DNA from: Rhizobiaceae bacterium
Lineage (GTDB): Bacteria > Pseudomonadota > Alphaproteobacteria > Rhizobiales > Rhizobiaceae
Reading direction: 5' to 3'
Assembly (NCBI GenBank): GCA_016742175.1
Contig: JACVCH010000007.1
Location: forward strand, 62,001-126,000
DNA length: 64,000 nt
This document shows positions 17,301-26,209 of this stretch, in pieces. The notes beneath the pieces are model-generated. The model had not been told where the DNA came from. It searched no databases and worked only from the letters and a program-made list of their open reading frames with translations. Made by a program: the position numbers and the translations under genes. Numbering within the stretch: position 1 is the stretch's first letter; every line of letters begins with the position of its first letter.

Positions 17301-18385
17301 CAGGCTGCGAACTGGAAGCCGGGTGTCGACATGGAGAGCGCGCGTTCCTCCGCGTCCATGTCCTCCTCGATCCCTTCGAACATCGGTGTCGACAGGTAGC
17401 GCTCGCCGGTGTCGGGCAGCATGCACAGGATCACCGAGCCGGCCGGCGCCTTCTCGGCAATGCCGCGCGCGATGGCGAAGGTCGCCCCGCCGGAGATGCC
17501 GGCGAAGATGCCTTCGCGGCGGGCAAGCTCGCGTGCCCATTTGATGGCCTCGGGTCCGGCGATCGGGACGACCTCGTCGTAGAGATGCTTGTCGACGGCC
17601 TCCTGCAGGACGTTGGGGATGAAATCGGGCGTCCAGCCCTGGATCGGGTGCGGCTCGAAGGCAGGGTGGCTGGCGGCCGGCGCGCCGTCGCGACCGCGCT
17701 GCTGGGCATGGCCGCTGCCGAGAAGCTGCGCGTTGGCGGGCTCGCTCAAGACGATGCGCGTCTGCGGCATCTCGCGGCGCAGGACGCGGCCGACGCCGGT
17801 GACGGTGCCGCCCGTGCCGTAGCCGGTGACGAAGACATCGAGGCGCTTGCCGGCGAAATCGTTGACGATCTCGCGCGCCGTCGTCATCTCGTGAATGGCG
17901 GCGTTGGCCTCGGTCTCGAACTGGCGGGCGAGGAACCAGCCATTCGCCTCGGCAAGCTCGACCGCCTTCTGGTACATGCCAAAGCCCTTCAGCGCGCGCG
18001 GAGTCAGGACGACCTTGGCGCCCAGCATCCGCATCAACTTGCGCCGCTCGACGGAGAAGCTGTCGGCCATGGTGACGACGAGCGGATAGCCCTTCTGAGC
18101 GCAGACGATGGCAAGGCCGATGCCGGTATTGCCGCTGGTCGCCTCGACGACGGTCTGGCCGGGCTTCAGCAGCCCGCGCCGCTCGGCATCCTCGATGATG
18201 TTGAGCGCGAGGCGATCCTTGACCGAGCCGGCGGGATTGAAGAACTCGCTCTTGGCGTAGATCGTCACGCCCGGAACGGAAAGATTGTTGATCCGCACGA
18301 CCGGCGTGTCGCCGACCGTGTCCAGGATGCTGTCGAAGAGCCGGCCCCGGCCGGCGGTGGTGCGGATGGTCTGGCTGCGTTGCAT
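17300..18385 (-). CDS. Cysteine synthase family PLP enzyme
   Basis: A 361-residue fold-type II PLP enzyme. PLP lysine in NPAGSVKDRLA, asparagine loop TSGNTGIGLAIVCAQKGYP, and phosphate-binding GYGTGGTVTGVGRVLR. It catalyses beta-replacement on O-acetylserine, O-phosphoserine or a related substrate. ATG 18385 follows GAGGAG and gives the standard N-terminus; the frame upstream reads into the divergent promoter. It has a C-terminal extension (about residues 335-361) beyond typical CysK and an unusual Gln/His insert near residue 228. Coupled to the decarboxylase and divergent from a BTAD regulator, it is more likely a specialised enzyme than the main cysteine synthase. Confidence 0.86.
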   Translation of the reverse strand: MQRSQTIRTTAGRGRLFDSILDTVGDTPVVRINNLSVPGVTIYAKSEFFNPAGSVKDRLALNIIEDAERRGLLKPGQTVVEATSGNTGIGLAIVCAQKGYPLVVTMADSFSVERRKLMRMLGAKVVLTPRALKGFGMYQKAVELAEANGWFLARQFETEANAAIHEMTTAREIVNDFAGKRLDVFVTGYGTGGTVTGVGRVLRREMPQTRIVLSEPANAQLLGSGHAQQRGRDGAPAASHPAFEPHPIQGWTPDFIPNVLQEAVDKHLYDEVVPIAGPEAIKWARELARREGIFAGISGGATFAIARGIAEKAPAGSVILCMLPDTGERYLSTPMFEGIEEDMDAEERALSMSTPGFQFAA

Positions 18386-18502
18386 GATCGTCTCCTCATC
18401 AAGGGCCGTGACGGTCCCGTCCAAATGGCGGATGCCAGTCGTCGCCCGCAGTGGTAGTCTCGCTGCGAGGGTGGGATCGTTGTAACGAGCGTGGAAACGC
18501 GC

Positions 18503-20503
18503 ATGGAAATTTCGCAATCCCATGCAAAGCCGGCGTCCGCGGCGCTGGTGCTGCGCATGTTCGGCCGCCTGACGGTCGCGCGCGACGGGGCGGCGATCGA
18601 CCTGCCGCCGTCACGCAAGGTGCGCGCGCTCCTCGCCTATCTCGCCGCCGCCGGCCATCCCGTCAGCCGCAGCCGGTTGTGCGAACTCCTCGGCGACGTC
18701 GCGAACGATCCGCGCGGCGAATTGCGCTGGTGCCTGAGCAAGCTGCGCAGCGTCCTCGACGAGCCCGGCCGCGTGCGCCTTTCCGCGCGCGACGAGATGA
18801 TCGCGCTCGACCTTGCCGATTGCACGGTCGACGTGCTGCTCGTCGATGCCGCCACGCGCGCGGGGCTGGGAACGCTCGACGCAGCGGCTCTGCGCGGGCT
18901 CTGCGACCTCTTCATCGGCGACTTCCTCGAAGGGCTCGACCTTGCGCGCAGCCCGCAGCTCGACCATTGGCTGTCGACGCAGCGGCGTCACTACCGTTCC
19001 TGCCACGCGGCGATGCTGGAGCGGCTGGTGGAATTGAAGACGGAGAGCCCGCAGGATTTGCGGCCCTATGCGGAGCGCTGGGTCGAGCTGTCGCCGTTCG
19101 ATCCGCGCGCACAGACGCTTTTGTTGAAGACGCTGCTCGACGGCGGGTTGCCGCATGAGGCGGAGCGGCATTTCGCGGCCGTGACGCGGCTTTACCAGGC
19201 CGAGGATGTCGACCTCGACGCGGTGGCGAGGGCATGGCGTGAGTTGCGCCGGGCGACCGCCGCGCCTGCGACAAAAGCCGAGATCGCGCCCGAACCGGCC
19301 GAGCCTCCCATCGCGCGCGCCCGCGCCTCGCTCGCCGTGATGCCGTTCACCGAGGACGAATTGATGATCGGCGAGCGCCGGCTTGCCGACGGGCTGACGC
19401 ATGACATCATCACGCGGCTCGCCAAGCTGCGGAACCTCTTCGTCATCGCGCGCGGCTCGGTCTTCGCCCTGTCGGAAGAGGGCGTCGCGCCGGCGGAAGC
19501 CGCGCGGCGGCTCGACGTCGACTATTTCGCGCACGGCATCGTCCGGCGGCACGGCGAGCGGGCGGAGGTTTCGGTGGAACTCGTCGAGATGCGCACGGCA
19601 CGCATCGTCTGGTCGGAGGAATTCGAGGTCCGGCGCGACGACGCGTTCCTCGTCCTCGACGACATTGGCGACATGATCGTCGCGTCGATCGCCAACGAGA
19701 TCGAGACGGCGGAGAAGAACCGCGCCATCCTGAAGCCGCCCAACTCGCTCAACGCCTGGGAGGCCTATCACCGCGGCCTGTGGCACATGTACCGCTTCAC
19801 CAAGGCCGACAACGACCTCGCGCAGCAATTCTTCCGGCAGTCGAGCGCGATCGACCCGACCTTCGCGCGGGCCTATTCGGGCCTCTCCTTCACCCATTGG
19901 CAGAATGCGTTCCAGCAATGGGACGACCGGCAGAAGGAGACGGATTCCGCGTTCGAGGCTGCGGGGCGCAGCCTTCTGGCCGACGATCACGATCCGGCGG
20001 CGCACTGGGCGATGGGGCGCGCGCTGTGGCTGCGAAACCGGCATGACCAGGCGGTTGTCGAACTGGAGCGATCGGTCGATCTCAGCCCGAACTTCGCGCT
20101 CGGCCACTACGCGCTGTCCTTCGTCCAGTCGCAGTCCGGCGACCCGGCGGCGGCGATCACGTCTTCCGATCACTCGCGCAGCCTCAGCCCGTTCGATCCG
20201 CTGCTCTTCGGCATGCTGGGCTCGCGCGCGCTCGCCCATGTGCGGCTCGGCCAGTTCGAGGAGGCGGCGGAATGGGCGCTGAAGGCGGCGGCGCGGCCGA
20301 ATGCGCATGTCATCATCCTGGCGATCGCGGCGCATTGCCTGGCATTGGCGGGACGGGTCGAGGAGGCCCGGACCTATGCGCGGCTGGTCCGGCAGACGAT
20401 CCCGACCTTCCGCGTCGAGGATTTCCTCGCGACGTTCCGCTTCTCGCCCGATGCCGAACTGCTTTTCAGGCAGGCGGGGGCCAGTATCGGGTTCGGCGGA
20501 TAG
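18503..20503 (+). CDS. BTAD/winged-helix regulator with TolB-like and TPR domains
   Basis: A 666-residue regulator. Order: OmpR-type winged helix (about 15-105, LRMFGRLTVARDGAAIDLPP then RKVRALLAYLA), bacterial transcriptional activator (BTAD) helical repeat domain (about 110-255), a TolB-like domain (about 285-400, SLAVMPFTEDELMIGERRLA), then tetratricopeptide repeats to the end. This layout occurs in SARP-like regulators of Rhizobiales. ATG 18503 is taken; GTG 18491 in the same frame is an alternative. It is divergent from the cysteine-synthase/decarboxylase pair, with about 117 bp between starts, and is the natural candidate to control it. The converging kdgK-like gene ends three bases after its stop. 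Confidence 0.82.
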   Translation: MEISQSHAKPASAALVLRMFGRLTVARDGAAIDLPPSRKVRALLAYLAAAGHPVSRSRLCELLGDVANDPRGELRWCLSKLRSVLDEPGRVRLSARDEMIALDLADCTVDVLLVDAATRAGLGTLDAAALRGLCDLFIGDFLEGLDLARSPQLDHWLSTQRRHYRSCHAAMLERLVELKTESPQDLRPYAERWVELSPFDPRAQTLLLKTLLDGGLPHEAERHFAAVTRLYQAEDVDLDAVARAWRELRRATAAPATKAEIAPEPAEPPIARARASLAVMPFTEDELMIGERRLADGLTHDIITRLAKLRNLFVIARGSVFALSEEGVAPAEAARRLDVDYFAHGIVRRHGERAEVSVELVEMRTARIVWSEEFEVRRDDAFLVLDDIGDMIVASIANEIETAEKNRAILKPPNSLNAWEAYHRGLWHMYRFTKADNDLAQQFFRQSSAIDPTFARAYSGLSFTHWQNAFQQWDDRQKETDSAFEAAGRSLLADDHDPAAHWAMGRALWLRNRHDQAVVELERSVDLSPNFALGHYALSFVQSQSGDPAAAITSSDHSRSLSPFDPLLFGMLGSRALAHVRLGQFEEAAEWALKAAARPNAHVIILAIAAHCLALAGRVEEARTYARLVRQTIPTFRVEDFLATFRFSPDAELLFRQAGASIGFGG

Positions 20504-20506
20504 CGC

Positions 20507-21448
20507 CTAGCCGCGCAAGTTCAGTTCCCGAAGCTTCTCCATCGGGATGAGCGCGCCGCGCTGGCCGATGACGTGGCAGGCGAGGCGATGGCCGGCGAGG
20601 ACGGCATCGGCCGGCGGGACTTCGGCAAGCCGGGCGGCGAGGTAGCCGGCGTTGAACGCGTCGCCGGCGCCGGTCGTGTCGACGGGCCGGATGCGCTCGA
20701 CGGCTATCGTTTCATGACCATCCGGCGTGCCGACCGCGATGTCGCCGCCGCCGTTCTTGACGGCGACCTCGCCGCAGCCCGCCGCCTGCCAGCGGCGAAG
20801 GCAGTCTTCGGGCGAGGTGTCGCCCCAAAGGTCCGCATCGTCGTCGAAGCTCGGAAGGCCGATCGACGCGGCCGCGATGCCTTCGTGCAGCCAGCGGCGC
20901 ATCGTCTCTCGATCTTCCCAAAGGGCCGGGCGGATGTTGGGGTCGAACACGACGGTTCGGCCCCTCGCCTTGGCGGCACGGGCGGCCTCTATGAGGTTCT
21001 GCCGGCCGGCGGGCGGCAGGATCGCGAGCGTGATGCCGGAGAAATGGACGACGTCGGCAGCGCCGATCGCGTCCCTGAGCGCTCCGGCGTCGTCGGCGAG
21101 CCCGCGGGCGGCGGATGTGGAGCGCCAGTAGGAAAAGCGGCGCTCGCCGGTCGGCGACAGGTCGATCGCGTAGAGCCCGACGCTGCGCTTTTCGTCGGTG
21201 CCGACATGGGCGGTGTCGAGGCCGTTGCGGGCGAGGAAGTCGCGCATGCGGGCGGAAAACGGGTCGGTGCCGAGCCGGGTCAGGAGCGCGGTGCGCCAGC
21301 CGGTCTCGGGAAGGCTGGCGCGCGCATACCAGAGCGTGTTGAGGACGTCGCCGGCAAAGCCCATCCGCCAGAAATCGTCGTCGCCGTCGCCCGCGCGGCC
21401 GAGTTCCACCATCGGCTCGCCGATCGAGAGGAAGAGCCTTGCGGTCAC
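20507..21448 (-). CDS. kdgK: PfkB-family sugar kinase, probable 2-keto-3-deoxygluconate kinase
   Basis: A 313-residue ribokinase-family protein. The N-terminal glycine motif and substrate region (SIGEPMVELGRAGDGDDDF) and the C-terminal ATP/anion-hole signature DTTGAGDAFNAGYLAARL with its catalytic Asp are present. Start GTG 21448 overlaps the stop of the fructuronate-reductase gene (GTGA), placing it third in a uxuA-uxuB-kdgK operon. It should phosphorylate 2-keto-3-deoxygluconate made by UxuA to KDPG. No KDPG aldolase gene lies in the window, so the product must join an Entner-Doudoroff pathway encoded elsewhere. The general sugar-kinase fold is certain; the substrate comes from context. Confidence 0.85.
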   Translation of the reverse strand: MTARLFLSIGEPMVELGRAGDGDDDFWRMGFAGDVLNTLWYARASLPETGWRTALLTRLGTDPFSARMRDFLARNGLDTAHVGTDEKRSVGLYAIDLSPTGERRFSYWRSTSAARGLADDAGALRDAIGAADVVHFSGITLAILPPAGRQNLIEAARAAKARGRTVVFDPNIRPALWEDRETMRRWLHEGIAAASIGLPSFDDDADLWGDTSPEDCLRRWQAAGCGEVAVKNGGGDIAVGTPDGHETIAVERIRPVDTTGAGDAFNAGYLAARLAEVPPADAVLAGHRLACHVIGQRGALIPMEKLRELNLRG

Positions 21449-22914
21449 GAATTTGCCTCCGCTGCGATGGCTGCCGCCATGCCCTTGTCCAGCATTGCGC
21501 CAAGCGCCTGCTCGATCTCGGTACGCCATTGCGGCGAGGATGCCAATTCGTCCGGGACGAAGTTCGGCAGGCCGTGCAGCGCAGCGGCGATGGATTTCGC
21601 GTCGCGCGGCAGGCCGTCGAGGCGGGTGCGGATCTCGGCCTCGCGCGGATCGCGCAGCGCATAGCGTGCGCCGGCATCGCTGGTGCCGAGGGCGTAGCGC
21701 ATCCAGGCGGCGGTCGCGAAGGCGAAGGGGCGGATGGGCCTGCCGGCGGCCAGCGCGGCGCGGGCGGGCGCGAAGATGCGCTGCGGCAGCTTCTCGGTGC
21801 CGTCCATCGCGATCTGGTAGGTCGCGTGGTCGATCGAAGGATTGCGGAACCGCGCTTCGAGAGCCGCGGCGTAGTCACGAAGTTCGAGTTCGGGCAGGGC
21901 GGGAAGGACCGCGGCGGCGGCGTTGAGGTGCCGGCGCACGAGGGCGGAAAGGTCGCGGTCTTCCATGACGTCGCGGACGAATTCGCGGCCGGACAGGAAG
22001 CCGGCATAGGCGAGCATCGAATGGGTGCCGTTGAGCATGGTGAGCTTGGCGCGCTTGAACGGCGTGACATCCGCGACGAAGATCGCGCCGCCGGCCTCCC
22101 AGGCGGGCCGGCCTTGCGGGAAACGGTCCTCGATCACCCACTGGCTGAAGGCCTCGGTCTCGACAGCGGCGAGATCGGTGCAGCCGGTCGCATCCGCGGC
22201 GTCGGCCAGCGCCCGGTCGGTCGCGGCGGGGGTGATGCGGTCGACCATCGAGGACGGAAACGCGACTTCGGCGGCGATGAAATCGGCAAGATCGGGATCG
22301 ACGGCGCGGGCAAAGCCGATGACGCCGCCGCGCAGGAGGCCGCCGTTTTCGGGGAGATTGTCGCAGCAAAGGACGGTGAAGGGCGCGGCGCCGGCCTTGC
22401 GACGCGCGCCCAGAGCTGCGGTCAGAAGTCCGAGCACGCCGGACGGGGCCTGCGGGGATTTGAGGTCCGCCGCGACGGCGGGGTGGGCGGGATCGTGCGC
22501 GCCGCTCGCCCGGTCGATGCCATAGCCCTTTTCGGTCACGGTCAGGGTGACGATCTTGATCGCGGGGTCGCAAAGGGCGGCCAAGGTCGCGGCCGGATCG
22601 TTGGCGATCGCCTGCGACAGCGCGCCGATGACGCGGGCGCGGGTGCCGTCGACGCCGCGCTCGATCAGCGTGTAGAGCCCGTTCTGCGGCGACAGCGCTT
22701 CGGCAAGTGCGGTGCTACGCAGGCTGACGGCGCAGATGCGCCAGTCGCCGCCTTGCGCCTCGAGCGCATCGTCGGTGGCGACGGCCTGGTGCGCGCGGTG
22801 GAACGCGCCGAGGCCGAGATGCACGATGCCGGTGCCGTGGGCTTCCGGCCGGTAGGCGGGCAGCCGCGCCGGTCCCGTGACGTCGCCGAGCGAGGCTAGG
22901 CGCGGCCGGCTCAT
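21445..22914 (-). CDS. uxuB: Mannitol dehydrogenase family protein, probable fructuronate reductase
   Basis: A 489-residue member of the polyol-specific long-chain dehydrogenases. It has the N-terminal NAD motif GTGIVHLGLGAFHRAHQAV, the VTEKGYG segment, and the catalytic lysine region TMLNGTHSMLAYAGFLSG. The family contains mannitol dehydrogenase, fructuronate reductase (UxuB) and tagaturonate reductase. Overlaps on both sides (ATGA with uxuA, GTGA with kdgK) fix the start at 22914 and support fructuronate reductase: NADH-dependent conversion of fructuronate to mannonate in the cytoplasm. Frame extending upstream of 22914 lies inside uxuA and is a shadow. Confidence 0.88.
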   Translation of the reverse strand: MSRPRLASLGDVTGPARLPAYRPEAHGTGIVHLGLGAFHRAHQAVATDDALEAQGGDWRICAVSLRSTALAEALSPQNGLYTLIERGVDGTRARVIGALSQAIANDPAATLAALCDPAIKIVTLTVTEKGYGIDRASGAHDPAHPAVAADLKSPQAPSGVLGLLTAALGARRKAGAAPFTVLCCDNLPENGGLLRGGVIGFARAVDPDLADFIAAEVAFPSSMVDRITPAATDRALADAADATGCTDLAAVETEAFSQWVIEDRFPQGRPAWEAGGAIFVADVTPFKRAKLTMLNGTHSMLAYAGFLSGREFVRDVMEDRDLSALVRRHLNAAAAVLPALPELELRDYAAALEARFRNPSIDHATYQIAMDGTEKLPQRIFAPARAALAAGRPIRPFAFATAAWMRYALGTSDAGARYALRDPREAEIRTRLDGLPRDAKSIAAALHGLPNFVPDELASSPQWRTEIEQALGAMLDKGMAAAIAAEANS

Positions 22915-24128
22915 GTGCGCAGGCCTTCGCGCCCATGCGACAGGGCGGTGAGAATGCCGCGCAATTCGGCAAGGCCCTTGAGGCGGCCGATGGCGGGGTA
23001 GCCCGGCTGCGCCTTGCGCTGGAAATCGTCGAGAATTTCCTGGCCGTGGTCGGGGCGGAACGGGATCGACACGTCGCGGCGGCCGGCTTTTTCGCGCCTG
23101 CGCTCCTCGCGGATGACGGCAGCGATCAGCGCCACCATGTCGGTGCCGCCGGCCAGATGCTCGTCTTCGAAGAAGCTGCCGGAAATGTCGCCGCTTTCGC
23201 GCGTGACGTTGCGCAGGTGCAGGAAATGCACCCGCTCGCCGAGCCGCTCCATCAGGGCGGGAAGATCGTTGTCGGGCCGCGCGCCGAGCGAGCCCGAACA
23301 GAGCGTCACGCCGTTCGACGGCAGGTCGACCGCGTCGAGGATCGCCCGGTAGTCGGCCTCCGTCGACATGATGCGCGGCAGGCCGAGGAGCGGGAAGGGC
23401 GGATCGTCGGGGTGGCAGCAAAGCCGCATGCCGAGCTCTTCGGCGAGCGGCGCGACTTCCGTGAGGAAATCGACGAGGTTCTGGCGCAGGCGCGCTTCGC
23501 CGAGCGCGGCATAGCCGGCGAGATGGTCGCGGATGTCGTCGAGCGTGAAGCTCTCGGCGGCGCCCGGCAGGCCGCAGACGATGTTGTCGGCAAGGGTGGC
23601 GCGGTCGGCGTCGGACATCGCGGCGAAGCGGCGGCCGGCATCCTCTACGATGGCGGCGGCAAAATCCTCGCGGGCGCCGGGGCGCTGCAGGATGTGGATG
23701 TCGAAGGCGGCGAAATCGGTCAGGTCGAAGCGCATGCAGGTCGCGCCGTTCGGCCGCCGGTGCGCGAGTTCGGTCCGCGTCCAGTCGAGGACGGGCATGA
23801 AATTGTAGCAGATCGTCTCGATGCCGGCGGCGTTAAGATGGCGCAGCGAGGTGCGCCAGGCGTCGATATGGGCGCGCCAGCCGCCGGTCTGCTTCTTGAT
23901 GTCCTCGGAGACGGGCAGGCTCTCGACCACCTCCCATGCGAGCCCCGACGGCGCGCCGTCCTTCATGCGGCCGATCTCGGCCTGGCGCCGGGCGATCTCG
24001 TCCTGCGTCCAGACCGCGCCGGTCGGCACGTGATGCAGCGCGGAGACGACGCCCTCGACGCCGGCCTGCATCATGTCGTCGATCGAGACGCGATCCTTCG
24101 GCCCGAACCATCGCCATGTCTGCCGCAT
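22911..24128 (-). CDS. uxuA: Mannonate dehydratase
   Basis: A 405-residue UxuA. The N-terminus MRQTWRWFGPKDRVSIDDMM and later segments (YNFMPVLDWTRTEL, RLCCHPDDPPFPLLGLPR, HLRNVTRESGDISGSFFEDE) are typical. Metal ligands expected in CHPDDPP and in the NVTR region are present. It dehydrates D-mannonate to 2-keto-3-deoxygluconate. ATG 24128 follows GGAGGAG. First gene of the minus-strand operon, divergent from the GntR regulator; the shared 117-bp region carries a tandem repeat that may be the operator. Confidence 0.93.
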   Translation of the reverse strand: MRQTWRWFGPKDRVSIDDMMQAGVEGVVSALHHVPTGAVWTQDEIARRQAEIGRMKDGAPSGLAWEVVESLPVSEDIKKQTGGWRAHIDAWRTSLRHLNAAGIETICYNFMPVLDWTRTELAHRRPNGATCMRFDLTDFAAFDIHILQRPGAREDFAAAIVEDAGRRFAAMSDADRATLADNIVCGLPGAAESFTLDDIRDHLAGYAALGEARLRQNLVDFLTEVAPLAEELGMRLCCHPDDPPFPLLGLPRIMSTEADYRAILDAVDLPSNGVTLCSGSLGARPDNDLPALMERLGERVHFLHLRNVTRESGDISGSFFEDEHLAGGTDMVALIAAVIREERRREKAGRRDVSIPFRPDHGQEILDDFQRKAQPGYPAIGRLKGLAELRGILTALSHGREGLRT

Positions 24129-24195
24129 ATGAACTCCTCCTGCATGCCTGTCGTCTTGAGCGACCCCAGCCAGCAGATAGCATCCAGATTTGCTG

Positions 24196-24217
24196 TTGAC
24201 TAGTATGGTAGTATGGT
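24196..24217. promoter_or_regulatory. TTGACT box with tandem AGTATGGT repeats
   Basis: Between uxuA and the GntR gene, TTGACT (24196-24201) is followed by two head-to-tail copies of AGTATGGT (24202-24209 and 24210-24217). This is the only repeat structure in the divergent region and would overlap a promoter. GntR/FadR-type regulators usually bind short T/A-flanked palindromes, so a direct repeat is not a textbook site; assignment to the adjacent GntR protein is inference. Confidence 0.4.
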
Positions 24218-24245
24218 TCATTTCTCCTTCCGGGAGGAATTCGAC

Positions 24246-24962
24246 GTGACATTGCGACAGGCATCCGCGCTGCAGGCGCGCGACGAGGAACGGAGCCAGG
24301 CCGTCGGCCCGCGGCTCTACCGTCTGTTGCGCGAACGCATCGTGAAGGGCGACCTGATGCCCGGCACGCGCCTGTCCGAAGTCGACGTCGCCGCGGGCTA
24401 TGCCGTCAGCCGCCAGCCGGTGCGCGAGGCCTTCATCAAGCTTTCCGAAGAAAGCCTCGTCGATATCCGCCCTCAGCGCGGCACCTATGTCAGCCAGATC
24501 AACGTCGCGGCCGTGATGTCGGCGCGCTTCGTGCGCGAGGCGGTCGAGGCCGACATCGTGCGGCTGCTCGCCGGACGGGCGCAGGGCGCTTTCCTCGCCG
24601 ACCTAGACGACCTGATCGCCCGACAGCGCGCGGCGGTCGAAAAGGGCGATCCGGCTAGCTTCATCCAGCTCGACGAACGGTTTCACCGCGCGCTGGCGTC
24701 GGAGGCCGGGCAGGGCGCGAGCTGGGACATCCTGCAGCCGCTGAAGACGCAGATGGACCGCGTGCGGCATCTGAGCGCCAAGCAATTCCCTCTGCGCCAG
24801 CTTCTGGCGCAGCACGAGGAAGTCGTCGGCACGATCCGCAACGGCGATGCCGACGGCGCCGAGCGCGCCATGCGCACGCATCTGCGGCAGATCCTCGACG
24901 ATTTGCCGGCGGTGATATCCGCCCTGCCGGCCTATTTCGACCAGCGGGCGGAAACGCCATGA
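24246..24962 (+). CDS. GntR family (FadR subfamily) regulator
   Basis: A 238-residue regulator: N-terminal winged helix (about 18-80, LYRLLRERIVKGDLMPGTRL, then VSRQPVREAFIKL) and C-terminal FCD ligand domain (about 90-225) with metal-binding histidines in DERFHRAL and in the terminal RTHL region. GTG 24246 is taken as start because a strong GGGAGGA site lies seven bases upstream; ATG 24213 would place the start before that site and add 11 residues. Divergent from uxuAB-kdgK and heading the plus-strand epimerase/TRAP/uxaC genes, it is the probable repressor of the hexuronate regulon, most likely released by a uronate intermediate. Confidence 0.86.
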   Translation: MTLRQASALQARDEERSQAVGPRLYRLLRERIVKGDLMPGTRLSEVDVAAGYAVSRQPVREAFIKLSEESLVDIRPQRGTYVSQINVAAVMSARFVREAVEADIVRLLAGRAQGAFLADLDDLIARQRAAVEKGDPASFIQLDERFHRALASEAGQGASWDILQPLKTQMDRVRHLSAKQFPLRQLLAQHEEVVGTIRNGDADGAERAMRTHLRQILDDLPAVISALPAYFDQRAETP

Positions 24963-26185
24963 GCATCGTCGTGCCGATCCACGCCGTCGACGCCGGCAGC
25001 TTCGCGACGTCCTTCGTGCCGCGCTGGCTGGAGTTTGCGCGCGACGCGGTGCATGGCGGCGTGTTCGACCGGCTCGACATGGAGGGACGGCCGGTCGCGG
25101 GCGATCCGAAAACGACACTCGTCCTGGCGCGCGTCGCCTTCACGCTCGCCCATCTTCACCTTGCGACCGGCGACACGCGGCTGCTCGATGCCGCGCGGGA
25201 GGTTCATGGGTTCCTCGACCGCCATCTGCGCGACGAGGATGGCGGGTATCGATTCAGCGTGGCCCGCGATGGAAGCCGGCTTGCCGGGCCGGCATCGCGG
25301 CTGCGCCGCAGCTACGACCAGTCCTTCGTGCTCCTCGCGCTCGTCACCTTGCGCAAGGCAGCGCCCGACGCCGTGGACCCGGCGCGGATCGACGATTGCT
25401 GGCGGTTCATATCCACGCGCCTGACCGATCCGTCCGACGGCTCGCTCTTTGAAGACGATGTGATGGCAGCGGCCGGCGCCAGGCCCGGCGATTTGCGCGC
25501 GCAGAACCCGCACATGCACATGTTCGAGGCGCTGCTTCAGGCGTTCGAGATGACCGGCGAGCCGGTCTGGCTCGATCGTGCGCGGCCGATGCTGGAGCTG
25601 GCCAGACGACATTTCATCGACCCCGAGACGGGCGCGGTGCGCGAATTCGTCGGCTACGACCTCAAGCCGTTTGACGGTGTCGAGGGCGAGCGGCGCGAGC
25701 CGGGGCACCAGTATGAATGGGCGTGGCTGCTGCACCGCTTCGCCGATCTGTCGGGCGAAGAGGATGTGCGAAAGCTCGCGCTGCCGATGACGGCCTTCGC
25801 CGAGCGTCACGGGCTGCGTTCGGCCGGCGCGATGGCGGGCGTTCCCTTCGACGCGCTCGGCGCCGACGGGTGGGTGAGCGAGGACACGCACCTTCTGTGG
25901 CCGCTGACCGAAGCCGGCAAATTGTCGGCGGCGCTCTATCTTGCGACCGGCGACGAAGCGCATGCCGTCCGCGCGAGAGACCTCGCCGCCATCATGTTCG
26001 CCCGCTACTTCGCGCCGGCCGCGCAGTCCGGTCGGCCGGTCTGGTTCAACCGGCTCGACGGCGAGGGCCGCCCGGTCTGGGCGGAAGCGCTGAGCCGGCT
26101 TCTCTACCACGTCGCCATCTTCGTCACCGAAGGCGCGCGCGCCGGGCTCTGGACGCTCGCAAACGCATCTAAACCGAAAAACTGA
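24959..26185 (+). CDS. AGE family sugar epimerase/isomerase
   Basis: A 408-residue alpha/alpha-barrel protein of the N-acylglucosamine 2-epimerase family. Landmarks: the RRSYDQSFVLLAL helix, NPHMHMFEALLQAFE with the catalytic-type histidines, PGHQYEWAWLLHRF and WVSEDTHLLWPLTEAGK. Members interconvert glucose, mannose or N-acyl sugars, or isomerise aldose and ketose. ATGA overlap with the GntR gene puts it in the hexuronate operon. Its role there may be to epimerise or isomerise an imported sugar or uronate before the Uxa/Uxu steps; the exact substrate is not readable. Confidence 0.85.
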   Translation: MSIVVPIHAVDAGSFATSFVPRWLEFARDAVHGGVFDRLDMEGRPVAGDPKTTLVLARVAFTLAHLHLATGDTRLLDAAREVHGFLDRHLRDEDGGYRFSVARDGSRLAGPASRLRRSYDQSFVLLALVTLRKAAPDAVDPARIDDCWRFISTRLTDPSDGSLFEDDVMAAAGARPGDLRAQNPHMHMFEALLQAFEMTGEPVWLDRARPMLELARRHFIDPETGAVREFVGYDLKPFDGVEGERREPGHQYEWAWLLHRFADLSGEEDVRKLALPMTAFAERHGLRSAGAMAGVPFDALGADGWVSEDTHLLWPLTEAGKLSAALYLATGDEAHAVRARDLAAIMFARYFAPAAQSGRPVWFNRLDGEGRPVWAEALSRLLYHVAIFVTEGARAGLWTLANASKPKN

Positions 26186-26209
26186 AAACAACGACCAGGA
26201 GGAAAGATT

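Noticed and set aside
14151-17399. Plus-strand open frame of 1082 codons across the ABC ATPase and decarboxylase genes
   Set aside because: Out of frame with the ATPase and antisense to the decarboxylase; both real genes have full motif sets.
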